Source: Opitutaceae bacterium | GTDB taxonomy: Bacteria; Verrucomicrobiota; Verrucomicrobiia; Opitutales; Opitutaceae | Assembly (NCBI GenBank): GCA_015075305.1 | Contig: JABTUS010000011.1 | Span: forward strand, 1-64,000 | DNA: 64,000 bases | Direction of reading: 5' to 3' | Part shown: positions 1 through 9,416 of the stretch, piece after piece | How the letters are laid out: each line of letters begins with the position of its first letter | How positions within the stretch are numbered: position 1 is the first letter of the stretch | The notes under the pieces: model-generated | The model's input: only the letters and a program-made list of their open reading frames with translations | Database searches by the model: none | Told to the model about the DNA's origin: nothing | Position numbers and translations under genes: made by a program

Positions 1-115
1 GGTGAATGACAAGGAGCGCCTCTATGAATTGGGAGGCACGCTTCCCGACGACCATTTCAAGTGGGACAAAAAGAAAGCAGCCGAGCAGGCGGCCGCGGCC
101 GGCGGGCATGACTGA
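1..115 (+). CDS. nuoI: NADH-quinone oxidoreductase subunit I, C-terminal end (partial)
   Basis: This is the last 37 codons of a gene that starts before the window; the frame runs from base 2 to a TGA at 113-115. The visible tail is hydrophilic ([10 protein letters not shown], then a Lys/Ala-rich end). It lies directly upstream of nuoJ, which is the normal position of nuoI in complex I operons. NuoI is the two-[4Fe-4S] ferredoxin-like subunit on the cytoplasmic arm. Its cysteine motifs are outside the window, so the call rests mainly on gene order. Confidence 0.75.
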   Translation, partial: VNDKERLYELGGTLPDDHFKWDKKKAAEQAAAAGGHD

Positions 116-159
116 TCCGGCCGTCCCCGATTCACGAGTAGAACCACCGCATCCTGTTC

Positions 160-678
160 ATGTCCTCCATACTTTTCCATCTCCTGTCCGCGCTGGTGCT
201 TGGCACCGCATTGCTGGTCGTGTTGAGCAGGAACGCGGTCAACTCCGCCATGTTTTTCCTGATCAGCCTGCTCGGCACGGCCGGACTCTTCGTGCTTCTC
301 GATGCTTTCCTGCTGGCCGCAATCCTTGTGCTTGTCTACGCGGGCGCGGTGGTCGCGCTGTTTCTTTTCATCATCATGCTGCTCGACATGAAGGGGGGAG
401 ACAGGAAGCCGCTCTCGCATTCCGCCGTGCTGGCCAGCGTTGTTGCGGCGGCCGTTCTTGCGATCGGTGTGCTGAGCTTTGTCAAACACGGTCAGCTCGC
501 AGGTGCTGCGCCCGATGCCGCCGCACCCGCGGTGGGCGCGGTGCTCAAGTTCTATTCGGCACAGCTCTTCACCACCTACCTGCTGCCGGTGCAAGTCGTG
601 GGTTTCCTTCTTCTGATCGCCATGCTCGGCGTGATTGTGCTCAGCAAGCGCTTTCAGGGCGCGGAGGATGCCAAATGA
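160..678 (+). CDS. nuoJ: NADH-quinone oxidoreductase subunit J
   Basis: A 172-residue, almost entirely hydrophobic protein with about five predicted membrane segments. It includes the glycine/valine-rich stretch [19 protein letters not shown], typical of the NuoJ third helix, which takes part in coupling in complex I. It lies 44 bases after nuoI, and its TGA overlaps the nuoK start in an ATGA arrangement, so translation is probably coupled. The length is normal for the family. Confidence 0.93.
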   Translation: MSSILFHLLSALVLGTALLVVLSRNAVNSAMFFLISLLGTAGLFVLLDAFLLAAILVLVYAGAVVALFLFIIMLLDMKGGDRKPLSHSAVLASVVAAAVLAIGVLSFVKHGQLAGAAPDAAAPAVGAVLKFYSAQLFTTYLLPVQVVGFLLLIAMLGVIVLSKRFQGAEDAK

Positions 679-980
679 ATGTCACCCTGAATGATTACCT
701 CCTGGTGAGCGTGCTGATGTTTGCCATCGGCTTTTTCGGGGTTCTCATGCGGAGAAACACCCTTATCGTTTACATGTGCCTGGAGCTGATGCTCGTGGCG
801 GCGACGATCGCTCTGGTTGCCTTCTCGCGCTTCAACCGGACGATCGACGGCAATGTCTTTGTGTTCTTTGTCCTCACGGTTGCCGCCGCGGAGGTCGCCG
901 TTGGCCTGGCGATCATCGTCGCCCTTTTCCGCCGGCGGCAAACGGTTCAGCTCAATGAGTTGAACGCGATGAAGAACTGA
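675..980 (+). CDS. nuoK: NADH-quinone oxidoreductase subunit K
   Basis: A 101-residue, three-helix membrane subunit of complex I. The helix-2 motif with the conserved glutamate is visible (MCLELML), as is the second membrane glutamate in [11 protein letters not shown]. Both are known proton-pathway residues in NuoK. I start it at the ATG at 675, which overlaps the nuoJ stop; an open frame running through from base 6 in this phase is not the real protein. The length matches the family (about 100). Confidence 0.95.
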   Translation: MNVTLNDYLLVSVLMFAIGFFGVLMRRNTLIVYMCLELMLVAATIALVAFSRFNRTIDGNVFVFFVLTVAAAEVAVGLAIIVALFRRRQTVQLNELNAMKN

Positions 981-1026
981 TCGGCAGTCATGGCAGTCAC
1001 CACGCATCGGTTGAAATCCTGATACC

Positions 1027-2907
1027 ATGGAACAGCATCAATTTGCGATACTTGTCCTTGTCGCACCACTGGTGTCGGCCACCGCGATCGCACTCATGTC
1101 GAGAAAGCAGGCGCGCATGGCCTCCATCATCTCAGTCGCTGCGGCGGCGGTGGTGGCGGTTGTCGGCCTGAAGCTCACGCTGGAGGGAAATCGCTTTTCC
1201 TGGAACGCCCCCTGGCTCGAGGTTGGAAGCTTCACCCTTTCGATCGGCTTCCTCTTCAACGACCTGTCCGCACTCATGCTCGCGATTGTCGGAATCGTGG
1301 GACTGGCGGTGCACGTTTTCTCGCTGGGCTACATGCGGGACGACGGGGCGAAGGCGCGGTATTTCGGCGGCCTTTCGCTATTCATGTTTTCCATGCTGGG
1401 GATCGTTCTCGCGAACAATCTCTTCATGATCTTCATTTTCTGGGAGCTGGTTGGCTTCAGTTCCTACGTTCTCATCAACCACTATCACGAACGTCAGTCA
1501 GCCGCGGATGCATCCAAGAAGGCATTCATCACCAATCGCGTTGGCGATGTCGGATTCATGCTCGGGATCCTCTGGTGCTACTGGTCGCTCGGAACGGTCA
1601 ATCTCACCGAGATTGGCGCTGCCGTGCAGGGTGGCTCGGTGGTGGCAACTGGGATTCCTCTTCTTCTGTTCTGCGGTGCCGTTGGGAAGTCCGCCCAGGT
1701 GCCTCTGCAGGTATGGCTGCCGGATGCAATGGAGGGTCCAACGCCCATTTCAGCCCTGATCCACGCGGCGACCATGGTGGCTGCCGGTATTTTCATGCTG
1801 TGCCGCATCGAACCTCTTTTCATGGCGGCTCCGCAGGCGCTGCCTGTGGTCATGTGGATCGGCACCATCACCGCCCTGTATGCGGCCCTTTGTGCGATCG
1901 TTCAGAGCGACATCAAGAAGGTGCTGGCCTACTCAACCCTTTCACAGCTGGGCTACATGGTGGCCGCATTTGGATTGGGCTCGCTGCATGTCGCCCACGG
2001 TGAGGGCATGCCCCACATGATGGTGATCGCCGCCGGAGCCGGCGCGGCAATGTTTCATCTGACCACACACGCCTTTTTCAAGGCGCTCCTCTTTCTCGGG
2101 TCGGGTGCGGTGATCAATGCCTGTCACCATGAGCAGAATATCTTCCGAATGGGGGGATTGAGGAAATTGTCTGTCACCTTTTTCACGTTCACCACGGCCG
2201 TGCTGGCGATCATCGGCATGCCAGGCCTGGCCGGTTTCTTCTCGAAGGATGCTATTCTCTATCTCGCTCTTGCCAACAATCGCGCGGTGTTTGCGGTTCT
2301 GGCTGTCACCGCGGTGCTGACCGCGTTCTACATGATTCGCATGTGGAAGATCGTCTTCCTCGGCGAACCACGCAGTGACGAGGCACGCCATGCGCATGAG
2401 GGCGGTCTCAGCATGACACTTCCACTGATTGGCCTGGCGATTCTCGCCGTTGTCGGCGGATACGGAATCGTCTATGGACGCCTGGCAGGCGACTACCAGA
2501 CGTTGATTCCTCACGCCCATGGTTCGGATCATGTCGTCATTCTGATCACCAGTATCGCGGTTCTTCTGATTGGATCCGTCGCCGCCTATCGGTATTATCC
2601 ATCGGCCGATCGCGATGCACTGGCGGCACGCTCACCGGGCAGTTTTGCCAGCCTGAAGCTCCTCAACGAATCGTTCGACGGAATTTACGGCTACTACATC
2701 GAGAAAGTGCAGCAACGGCTGGCGATGCTTCTGAATTTCCTTGAGCAGATTTTTCTGTCCGGACTTCTCGTTCGCGGCCTCGCCGGAATCGTGGGGTTCC
2801 TGGGAATGGGCACGCGCTCGCTCCATGTGGGCAGCGTGAGCGCCTATGCCTACTGGTTTCTGGTCGGCCTCGTGTTTCTCTGGGGCTATGCGGGTGGCTG
2901 GTTTTGA
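1027..2907 (+). CDS. nuoL: NADH-quinone oxidoreductase subunit L
   Basis: A 626-residue antiporter-like subunit at the distal end of the membrane arm of complex I. Visible family marks are the TM5 glutamate in FIFWELVGFSSYVLI and the lysine plus discontinuous-helix region VGKSAQVPLQVWLPDAMEGP followed by TPISALIHAATMVAAG. A second lysine occurs in QSDIKKVLAYSTLSQLGYM. The C-terminal extension with the lateral helix is present, giving the expected length (about 610-650). It follows nuoK after 46 bases. Confidence 0.96.
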   Translation: MEQHQFAILVLVAPLVSATAIALMSRKQARMASIISVAAAAVVAVVGLKLTLEGNRFSWNAPWLEVGSFTLSIGFLFNDLSALMLAIVGIVGLAVHVFSLGYMRDDGAKARYFGGLSLFMFSMLGIVLANNLFMIFIFWELVGFSSYVLINHYHERQSAADASKKAFITNRVGDVGFMLGILWCYWSLGTVNLTEIGAAVQGGSVVATGIPLLLFCGAVGKSAQVPLQVWLPDAMEGPTPISALIHAATMVAAGIFMLCRIEPLFMAAPQALPVVMWIGTITALYAALCAIVQSDIKKVLAYSTLSQLGYMVAAFGLGSLHVAHGEGMPHMMVIAAGAGAAMFHLTTHAFFKALLFLGSGAVINACHHEQNIFRMGGLRKLSVTFFTFTTAVLAIIGMPGLAGFFSKDAILYLALANNRAVFAVLAVTAVLTAFYMIRMWKIVFLGEPRSDEARHAHEGGLSMTLPLIGLAILAVVGGYGIVYGRLAGDYQTLIPHAHGSDHVVILITSIAVLLIGSVAAYRYYPSADRDALAARSPGSFASLKLLNESFDGIYGYYIEKVQQRLAMLLNFLEQIFLSGLLVRGLAGIVGFLGMGTRSLHVGSVSAYAYWFLVGLVFLWGYAGGWF

Positions 2908-2961
2908 TTTCAACGACCCACCTGAAGCTGCTCATCTGTACCAATTGCAACACGCGATAAC

Positions 2962-4485
2962 ATGTTGTTAGACCACCTTCTCCTGCTCGCCATAGCCGTG
3001 CCGCTGGCGGTAGCCGCTTCGATTTTTGCCGGGATGCCCAAGCGGTATTCGGTGAGGCTGGCGTATCTCGGCTTTGGTGTGCCTGCGTTGATTGCGATTT
3101 ATGCATGGGTGTCGTTTCCGTCCGGACTGGGAGACAGGTTTGCGTACCTGGCGAGTTATGACACCGGGCTTGGCTCACTGGGCATCAAGCTCACGCTGGG
3201 ATTGAACGGCATTTCACTCGCCATGTTTGTGCTCGCGGGAGTCGTTGGCCTCGCTGCCGGACTCTATGCGATCCAGTCGGGAGCGGAGCGGCTCAAGATA
3301 TACCTCGCGCTGCTGCTTGTGATGCACGCCGGTCTGATGGGTACGTTCGCCAGCGTGGACATCTTCTTCTTCTATTTCTTCCACGAACTGGCATTGATTC
3401 CGACATTCATCATGGTCGGAACCTGGGGTGGCCGCGACCGCAATTACGCAGCGATGAAGCTGACGATCTACCTTACCCTGGGCGCGATGCTTTCGCTGGT
3501 AGGCTTGATAGCCGTGTATGTGCAGAGCGATGCCGGAAGCTTCAGTCTGATCGAGTTGCGGCAGGCGCTTGCGACAATGCCGCTTTCCGCAAGCGCGCAA
3601 AAATATGGCTTTGGCCTGCTGATGTTCGGTTTCGGCATTCTGGTTTCCCTGTGGCCCTTTCACACCTGGGCTCCGTTGGGTTACGGAGCGGCGCCAAGCT
3701 CCGTTGCGATGCTGCATGCAGGGGTTCTCAAGAAATTCGGGTTGTACGGCCTGGTACAGATAGCGCTGCCTCTCCTTCCTCTTGGAGCCCATCACTGGAG
3801 CGGCTGGCTTACGGCACTGGCGCTCTGCAACATTCTCGTGGTCGGCTTCGTGGCCATGGCGCAGCGCGATCTCAAGCAGGTTGTCAGCTACGGATCAGTC
3901 ATGCACATGGGATATGCCTTTCTTGGAGTTGCCTGCGTGTCCACCACAGGTGCAGGCGGAGCAATCCTGATGATACTGGCCCATGGCTTTTCGGTGGCTC
4001 TTTCGTTCCTGCTTGTAACAAGCATTCATCACCGCACCCAGACCTTTGATCTTGGTGGCATGGGTGGACTCGCGCAAAAGGCGCCGGTTCTCGCCGCGTA
4101 CTTTGTTGCAGCAACGATGGCGACAATCGGCCTTCCGGGGATGGCCAATTTCTGGGGTGAGCTTACGATTTTTGTTGCTGTCTGGAAATTCTCGCCCTGG
4201 GCCGCAGTTGGTGCAGTGACTGGAGTTGTCATCACGGCAATCTATGCACTTCGTGCGACTGCCAGGGTGTTTTTTGGACCGCAGTCCGAAGCGCTTCAAA
4301 AATCTTCGACATTCGTCCCGATCGTCGACTTGCGCTGGAGTGAACGCATTCCAGCGCTGATCCTCCTGGCGATGCTGCTGTTGGTTGGTTTTTGGCCGAA
4401 ATCGCTTTCAACCCCGCTCAATGACTCACTTGAGGCGATCTACCCCGCGTTGAAATCGCCTCCAGCGGGAATTACTCGGAAGTAA
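2962..4485 (+). CDS. nuoM: NADH-quinone oxidoreductase subunit M
   Basis: A 507-residue antiporter-like complex I subunit. Marks include the TM5 glutamate in FFYFFHELALIPTFIM, the proline-rich broken helix region LWPFHTWAPLGYGAAPSSVAML with HAGVLKKFG after it, and RDLKQVVSYGSVMHMG. It has about 14 predicted membrane segments and no signs of damage. It is 54 bases downstream of nuoL and 26 bases upstream of nuoN in the same operon. Confidence 0.96.
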   Translation: MLLDHLLLLAIAVPLAVAASIFAGMPKRYSVRLAYLGFGVPALIAIYAWVSFPSGLGDRFAYLASYDTGLGSLGIKLTLGLNGISLAMFVLAGVVGLAAGLYAIQSGAERLKIYLALLLVMHAGLMGTFASVDIFFFYFFHELALIPTFIMVGTWGGRDRNYAAMKLTIYLTLGAMLSLVGLIAVYVQSDAGSFSLIELRQALATMPLSASAQKYGFGLLMFGFGILVSLWPFHTWAPLGYGAAPSSVAMLHAGVLKKFGLYGLVQIALPLLPLGAHHWSGWLTALALCNILVVGFVAMAQRDLKQVVSYGSVMHMGYAFLGVACVSTTGAGGAILMILAHGFSVALSFLLVTSIHHRTQTFDLGGMGGLAQKAPVLAAYFVAATMATIGLPGMANFWGELTIFVAVWKFSPWAAVGAVTGVVITAIYALRATARVFFGPQSEALQKSSTFVPIVDLRWSERIPALILLAMLLLVGFWPKSLSTPLNDSLEAIYPALKSPPAGITRK

Positions 4486-4511
4486 AGCCCCGCAAGCCAC
4501 TGGAATTCTCC

Positions 4512-6038
4512 GTGATGAATCTCGAACTGCTGCAAGCTGCCGCCGCCAAGAACACCTGGGGAGCGATCCTGCCTGAGCTCCTTCTGGGATCGCTTGCCCT
4601 GCTCCTGCTGATCCTGGAAATCATCCTTCCAAAGAAGCAGCACACCGCAATTCCGTCGTTGGCGATTCTGGGCCAGGTCGCGATCCTTGTCGTCACGATC
4701 GGTGGTTTTCACACCGGTTACTTCGGCAGCGAGACTTTCGGAGGACTTCTCAAGCACACCCTGCACGGTCAGTTCATGCGGGTGTTTCTCCTGATCACTT
4801 CGATCCTTGTGTGCATTCTGGGTGCGATGAGCCTGAAGGGGAGGAACGTTCCGCGTGTTGAATTTTTTCACATCGTGACCGTCGTGACGGGAGCGCTCAT
4901 GCTCCTGGTGCAAAGCAACCACTTCGTGATGCTCTTTGTTGCGCTCGAAACAGTCACAATCGGTTTTTATGTTCTCGTCAGCTATTACCGTTCGAATCCC
5001 TTGTCGCTGGAAGCGGGTCTGAAATATCTCGTCATGGGGGCGTTGAGCTCCTCGATCCTGCTCTTCGGAATCGTTTTTCTTTATGGCGTTGCCGGGAATC
5101 CGCAGCTGGCTCCCCATGGCGCGGAGTCAGGAGCGATGGAGTTTGGATCGATCAATCGTTTCCTGGCGGATCATCCAGACAATTTCCTCGCGAAAGTTGG
5201 CATCGTCCTGGTTCTTGCGGGGATTGCCTTTAAAATCGGGGGCGTCCCGTTTCAGATCTGGATACCGGACGTGTACCAAGGTGCGCCAACACCGGTGACC
5301 GCGCTGCTTGCAGTAGGCTCAAAAGCGGCGGGATTTTCTGTCCTGCTTGTCCTTGCCGGCGTTTTCGCTCCGTGCAAGGCGCTGGTGATACCGGTGCTGT
5401 CGGTCATGGCTGGTGCGACGATCATCTTCGGCAACCTTGCAGCTCTGACCCAATACAACGTCAAGCGCCTGATCGGACTATCCGGTGTATCTCATGCCGG
5501 CTATCTGCTCATTGGTGTCATTGCCGCATATTCTGATTCGACGGCAGTTGGCGCGGTCTACTTTTATCTGCTCGCCTACCTGATCGCCTCATTCGCCGTG
5601 TTTGGGGTGATGACGCATGTTTGTGGCGAAAATGATGCGGACCAGGATCTCGAGCATTATGCCGACCTCGTGAAATCACATCCGTTTCTTGCGGTGGTGC
5701 TGGCGATCGGACTCGGTTCGCTGGCAGGCATTCCACCGCTGGCCGGATTTATCGGCAAGCTTCTCGTTTTCATCGCGGCATTTCACGCTGGCCTCTACGC
5801 TTTGCTCGCGATCGCCATTGCGGGCGTGGTGGTGTCGATCTACTATTACTTTGGCTGGATCAAGGCGGCGATTTTTCCGTCGTGGGGGATTCCGCGTGGC
5901 AGTGATGGCATCGTTCCGCAACGACCGCGTCTGCCAGTGGGCTTGGTTTCCAGCCTGACCCTCGGGGCTCTTACGATAGCCTCTGTCGTTCTGGGATTGT
6001 ACCAAGGCGGACTTGTTCAGTGGCTGTCTTCGCGATAG
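4512..6038 (+). CDS. nuoN: NADH-quinone oxidoreductase subunit N
   Basis: A 508-residue antiporter-like subunit that closes the nuo operon. Visible marks are ALETVTIGFYVLVSYYR with the membrane glutamate, FKIGGVPFQIWIPDVYQGAP with TPVTALLAVGSKAAG after it, and NVKRLIGLSGVSHAGYLLIG. The start could be the GTG at 4512 or the ATG at 4515; the choice changes one residue. No further nuo gene follows. I see no convincing terminator in the 134 bases before the next gene. Confidence 0.95.
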   Translation: MMNLELLQAAAAKNTWGAILPELLLGSLALLLLILEIILPKKQHTAIPSLAILGQVAILVVTIGGFHTGYFGSETFGGLLKHTLHGQFMRVFLLITSILVCILGAMSLKGRNVPRVEFFHIVTVVTGALMLLVQSNHFVMLFVALETVTIGFYVLVSYYRSNPLSLEAGLKYLVMGALSSSILLFGIVFLYGVAGNPQLAPHGAESGAMEFGSINRFLADHPDNFLAKVGIVLVLAGIAFKIGGVPFQIWIPDVYQGAPTPVTALLAVGSKAAGFSVLLVLAGVFAPCKALVIPVLSVMAGATIIFGNLAALTQYNVKRLIGLSGVSHAGYLLIGVIAAYSDSTAVGAVYFYLLAYLIASFAVFGVMTHVCGENDADQDLEHYADLVKSHPFLAVVLAIGLGSLAGIPPLAGFIGKLLVFIAAFHAGLYALLAIAIAGVVVSIYYYFGWIKAAIFPSWGIPRGSDGIVPQRPRLPVGLVSSLTLGALTIASVVLGLYQGGLVQWLSSR

Positions 6039-6172
6039 CCGACCGTCCTGCTGGCAGGTGCGAGGTTCCGTTCCGTTTCCCTCGGAGCTTGGGTGGCGTG
6101 AATCGAAAGATTCCCGTGCGATCGCCTTTTTTGGCTGACTCGATGCGAGGCCGTAATGTCTGCTGAACGTGC

Positions 6173-7519
6173 ATGCGCATCACCGGACTCGCATTGGTTC
6201 CTCCTCCAAGCGCGGCTGACCTGCCGAAAGTCACGCCAGAGCTGCTGGCATCCGTGCTTGCGCGCTACTCGCGAAGCAATGAGGGTTTGGCCGCCATACT
6301 TGAGAAGGTGGATGTGACCCACCCGGATGCCTCGATTGATCGCATCCTGAAGTTCGTCGACTACGGCCATGCATCGATAGGCGGGCTGACAGGCGGCCTG
6401 GCTGTTGCCATCGATGATGTTTCGATGTGGCTGGCGTACAAGCTGTTTGAAGTATCACAGATGGCCGATGGTCAGGAATCCTCAACCCGCTACATCACGA
6501 TGGAGGCGACAAACCTGCCACCTGCGGAGGAACTCGGCATTCCCGGTGACTTGACGCCCCGTTGGGTCGAGCTCATGAAACGCGCGTTTGAGCATTATCA
6601 CACCGAATTTGCCCGATTGGACAAGCTGGCAGCGCTGGAGCCGCAACGCCTGCGCTTTCCGGTGGGTGCCGCCCCCGGTGTCATCAACCGCATCCGGAAG
6701 AACTATGCTCTGGATCGGGCGCGATACTTCATTCCCTTCGCAACCCGGACCAATGTCGGTCTGGTGCAGAGCTCCAGAATGTGGGCTCAGACGGTCAAGC
6801 ATCTGGACTCATTGCCACATCCGGAGGCACGGCTTGCCGCGCGGCTCATTCGCGATGAGCTGATGAAGCAGTCTCCGCGGCTGCTGAAGCATAGTTTTGC
6901 GGATGCATCGTATTCAGAGCAATCCCGTCAGGAGCTGGAGACCAGTCTGCGCCTGGGGCTTGAACGACTTTCCACGAGGCTACTCGCGGACAAGGTTTGG
7001 GTGAAGGTTGATCGGGATGCGCCCCCCTGGCTCGCGGAAGATCAGTCAGTGGACCAGTCGCTTCGACACCGCACCAATCGCTACGGTCATCAGGGAACCG
7101 CAACACGTCGCATGCGTGTTTCATTTGCGTGGAACAACCTCGCTCTGGCAGAGCTGCGCGATCTCAACCGACATCGGACGGGGAATCGTTATACCCCGTT
7201 GATACAAGCTGGATTCTACCTGCCGCCTGACATGACGGACACGGGATGCAGTGGCCTGCTGGAGGATCAAGCCGAATTGACGCATGAACTCATGCAACGG
7301 GGCTCACCCGCCTATGTCTACTCGCTGCTCTTGGGCGCACAGACGCCCTTCGAGCACAGCACCCATGCGGACAAGTTCATTTACGAAGCCGAGCTGCGCA
7401 CCGGCATGGGAGCTCATTTCCGGTATGCCGAACATCTGAGTGCGGCTCTGCGCGAGTTTTTCAAGCAGGTGCCGGAGGCGCAGCAATGGGTGGCGGAAGG
7501 CACCGCCGAACCTGAATAG
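6173..7519 (+). CDS. Tandem-domain ThyX-like protein (FAD-dependent thymidylate synthase superfamily)
   Basis: A 448-residue protein that looks like two ThyX folds in series. The N-terminal half has an ARYSRSNEG start, HAS at 66-68, QESSTRY at 101-107 (the end of the ThyX signature), and an ARYFIP...SSRMW stretch at 184-204 that matches the conserved ThyX C-terminal helix. The C-terminal half carries NRHRTGNRY at 332-340, which holds the RHR element, and a closing ELRTGMGAHFRYAEH. ThyX makes dTMP from dUMP with methylene-tetrahydrofolate, FAD and NADPH. Classical ThyX is about 220-250 residues and has the whole RHR-x7-S motif in one place; here its parts are split between the halves. Thymidylate synthase activity is therefore likely in kind but not certain. 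It shows no obvious link to its neighbours. Confidence 0.7.
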   Translation: MRITGLALVPPPSAADLPKVTPELLASVLARYSRSNEGLAAILEKVDVTHPDASIDRILKFVDYGHASIGGLTGGLAVAIDDVSMWLAYKLFEVSQMADGQESSTRYITMEATNLPPAEELGIPGDLTPRWVELMKRAFEHYHTEFARLDKLAALEPQRLRFPVGAAPGVINRIRKNYALDRARYFIPFATRTNVGLVQSSRMWAQTVKHLDSLPHPEARLAARLIRDELMKQSPRLLKHSFADASYSEQSRQELETSLRLGLERLSTRLLADKVWVKVDRDAPPWLAEDQSVDQSLRHRTNRYGHQGTATRRMRVSFAWNNLALAELRDLNRHRTGNRYTPLIQAGFYLPPDMTDTGCSGLLEDQAELTHELMQRGSPAYVYSLLLGAQTPFEHSTHADKFIYEAELRTGMGAHFRYAEHLSAALREFFKQVPEAQQWVAEGTAEPE

Positions 7520-7538
7520 GGGGACACAGTCACGCGTC

Positions 7539-8351
7539 ATGTCCTGGTTCAGCAGACTCGAGAAGCGCCTGGCACCCTATGCGATTCCCCATTTGACGCT
7601 GTTCCTAGTGGCCGGGCAGGCCTTCGTCTACCTGACGACAATGCTGGGCCTCCTTGATGAAGGCCGCCTCGTTCTCTATCCCGTCCTCGTGCTGCGAGGT
7701 GAGTGGTGGAGGATCTTCACATTTGTAGGCTACCCGCCGGGCGGTCATTGGCTGTTTGTCGCCCTTGCCCTTTACTTCCTGTACTTCACAGGCAATGCGC
7801 TCGAGCAGGCGTGGGGTGCCCTTAGGTACAACCTGTTCCTGCTTGTTGGATTTCTTCTGACCGTGGCGGCGGCTTTCGTCACCCCATACGTGGCTGCATC
7901 CAATCTCTTTGTGGGTGGCGTCATCTTTCTCGCATTCGCTCACATGTACCCGAACTTCACGATGTACGTGTTCTTCGTACTGCCAGTTCAGATCAAGTGG
8001 CTGGCAGTGGTTGCATGGATAGGCTATATCTGGGAATTCGTCGTCGGAGGACCGTCACAGCGTCTGGCGATCACTGCGGCCTTGCTGAATTTCTTCCTAT
8101 TCATCGGGCGTGACCTTTGGCTCTCGCTCAGGCAGGGCCAGCGGCGACTTCAGACTGAAGCGCGCCGCCATGCCGAGGAGCGGCAGGGCCCGCAAGTGCG
8201 GCATCGGTGCTACGTATGTGGAAAGACGAATCTGACGAATCCAGAAATGGACTTCAGGTACTGCTCGAAGTGCGCGGGTGACCAGTGCTATTGTCCCGAC
8301 CACATCCGCAACCATGTGCACGTTCTGACCGGAAATGATGCGAAACAGTAG
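7539..8351 (+). CDS. Rhomboid-fold membrane protein, probably not a protease, with C-terminal zinc-finger
   Basis: A 270-residue protein with about six membrane segments at residues 15-200, followed by a charged linker and a Cys/His cluster. The core layout (WWRIFTF, GNALEQAWG, then a helix ending P...IKWLA) matches rhomboid proteins. The usual GxSG serine motif reads AASN here, and the last helix lacks the catalytic histidine (SQRLAITAALLNFFLF), so it should be an inactive rhomboid-like protein. The tail has C-x2-C, then C-x2-C, C-x-C and two histidines (CYVCGK, YCSKC, CYCPDHIRNH), which suggests a cytoplasmic zinc-binding domain. The start is taken as the ATG at 7539, 19 bases after the upstream stop. 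Its 3' end overlaps prmB by 17 bases. Confidence 0.7.
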   Translation: MSWFSRLEKRLAPYAIPHLTLFLVAGQAFVYLTTMLGLLDEGRLVLYPVLVLRGEWWRIFTFVGYPPGGHWLFVALALYFLYFTGNALEQAWGALRYNLFLLVGFLLTVAAAFVTPYVAASNLFVGGVIFLAFAHMYPNFTMYVFFVLPVQIKWLAVVAWIGYIWEFVVGGPSQRLAITAALLNFFLFIGRDLWLSLRQGQRRLQTEARRHAEERQGPQVRHRCYVCGKTNLTNPEMDFRYCSKCAGDQCYCPDHIRNHVHVLTGNDAKQ

Positions 8352-9357
8352 GCGCCCTGCAAGAGCCAGCAAGTCGAACGCCGCGATGTTGGATGCCCGG
8401 CGGGGTCATTTGGAACGGGTGCGTGGCAGTGTCAGCGCGGACTATGGCAGGGAGAAGCGAACACTCCCCCCTTCCTCACAGCTTGCGACGTTGAACGATT
8501 GGCTGGAATTCGCGGCCGAATTGTATGACAGCCATGGACTGGCCCTGGGGCAGATCTCAACCACCGCACATGACGAATCCCTCTACCTATTCCTGCACGC
8601 GCTTTCATGGCCGCTCGACGGCGCTGTCTCTCTGCTGAAAAAGCAGCTGGGCCCGCAGCAGCGCACTGCGTTGAGAGCGGTGTTGGAACGGCGGGTGATC
8701 GACAGGATTCCGCCCGCATACATCACGCGGGAGGCATGGCTGAATGAACACCGGTTCTACGTGGATGAACGCGTGCTCATCCCGCGAAGCTATTTCCTCG
8801 AGATCATACCGCATTCGCTGGAGCAGTGGTTTCCAGATCCAAAACGGGTGAAAGCTGTCGCTGATGTCTGCACAGGATCCGCGTGTCTGGCGATTCTCCT
8901 CGCACATCAATTTCCAAGAGCCCGGGTCGATGGGATCGATGTGTCCAAGGATGCGCTCGACGTCGCAAGGATAAACGTCGACAGCCATCGTCTCGGCGAA
9001 CGAGTGCGCTTGCATCAAAGCGATGTATTCGATGCGGTGGGCCCGCCCAAGGGTGGCTATGATTTGATCATCAGCAACCCCCCCTATGAACCATCGAGGC
9101 TTTGCGACCGGCTGCCCTTGGAATTCATGAAGGAACCGCGGCTGGCGCTTGATGGAGGCACCGACGGATTGACGATCATAAGGAAGTTGATCGCACAATC
9201 CGCGGAACGACTGGCCTCACATGGCATGTTGTTGATAGAAGTCGGAGGCCTTCAGGAAGCGATGAATCGCGAGTTTGCAGAACTGAATCTCCGATGGCTG
9301 GAGTCGGAGGACGAGGCGAATTGCATTTGCGCAATTCAGGCCCGAAACCTGCGCTGA
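8335..9357 (+). CDS. prmB: 50S ribosomal protein L3 glutamine N5-methyltransferase
   Basis: A 340-residue class I SAM-dependent methyltransferase of the HemK/PrmB family. The SAM-binding motif (VCTGSACLAI) and the catalytic NPPY motif (ISNPPYEPS) are clear. The region before them, DRIPPAYITREAWLNEHRFYVDERVLIPRS in two parts, fits PrmB better than PrmC. PrmB methylates a glutamine of ribosomal protein L3 during 50S assembly. The N-terminus is about 30-40 residues longer than usual; a later start near residue 18 is possible. It overlaps the rhomboid-like gene, so the two are probably co-transcribed. Confidence 0.85.
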   Translation: MMRNSRRPARASKSNAAMLDARRGHLERVRGSVSADYGREKRTLPPSSQLATLNDWLEFAAELYDSHGLALGQISTTAHDESLYLFLHALSWPLDGAVSLLKKQLGPQQRTALRAVLERRVIDRIPPAYITREAWLNEHRFYVDERVLIPRSYFLEIIPHSLEQWFPDPKRVKAVADVCTGSACLAILLAHQFPRARVDGIDVSKDALDVARINVDSHRLGERVRLHQSDVFDAVGPPKGGYDLIISNPPYEPSRLCDRLPLEFMKEPRLALDGGTDGLTIIRKLIAQSAERLASHGMLLIEVGGLQEAMNREFAELNLRWLESEDEANCICAIQARNLR

Positions 9358-9416
9358 CCAGCAGGCTGACGGTCCCGTCAATCGCCTGTTCGGCGCAGAT
9401 CAATTGAGACAGAATT

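Noticed and set aside
6-980. A long plus-strand open frame that includes nuoK at its end
   Set aside because: Only the part from 675 is family-like; the earlier part is nuoI and nuoJ read in the wrong phase.
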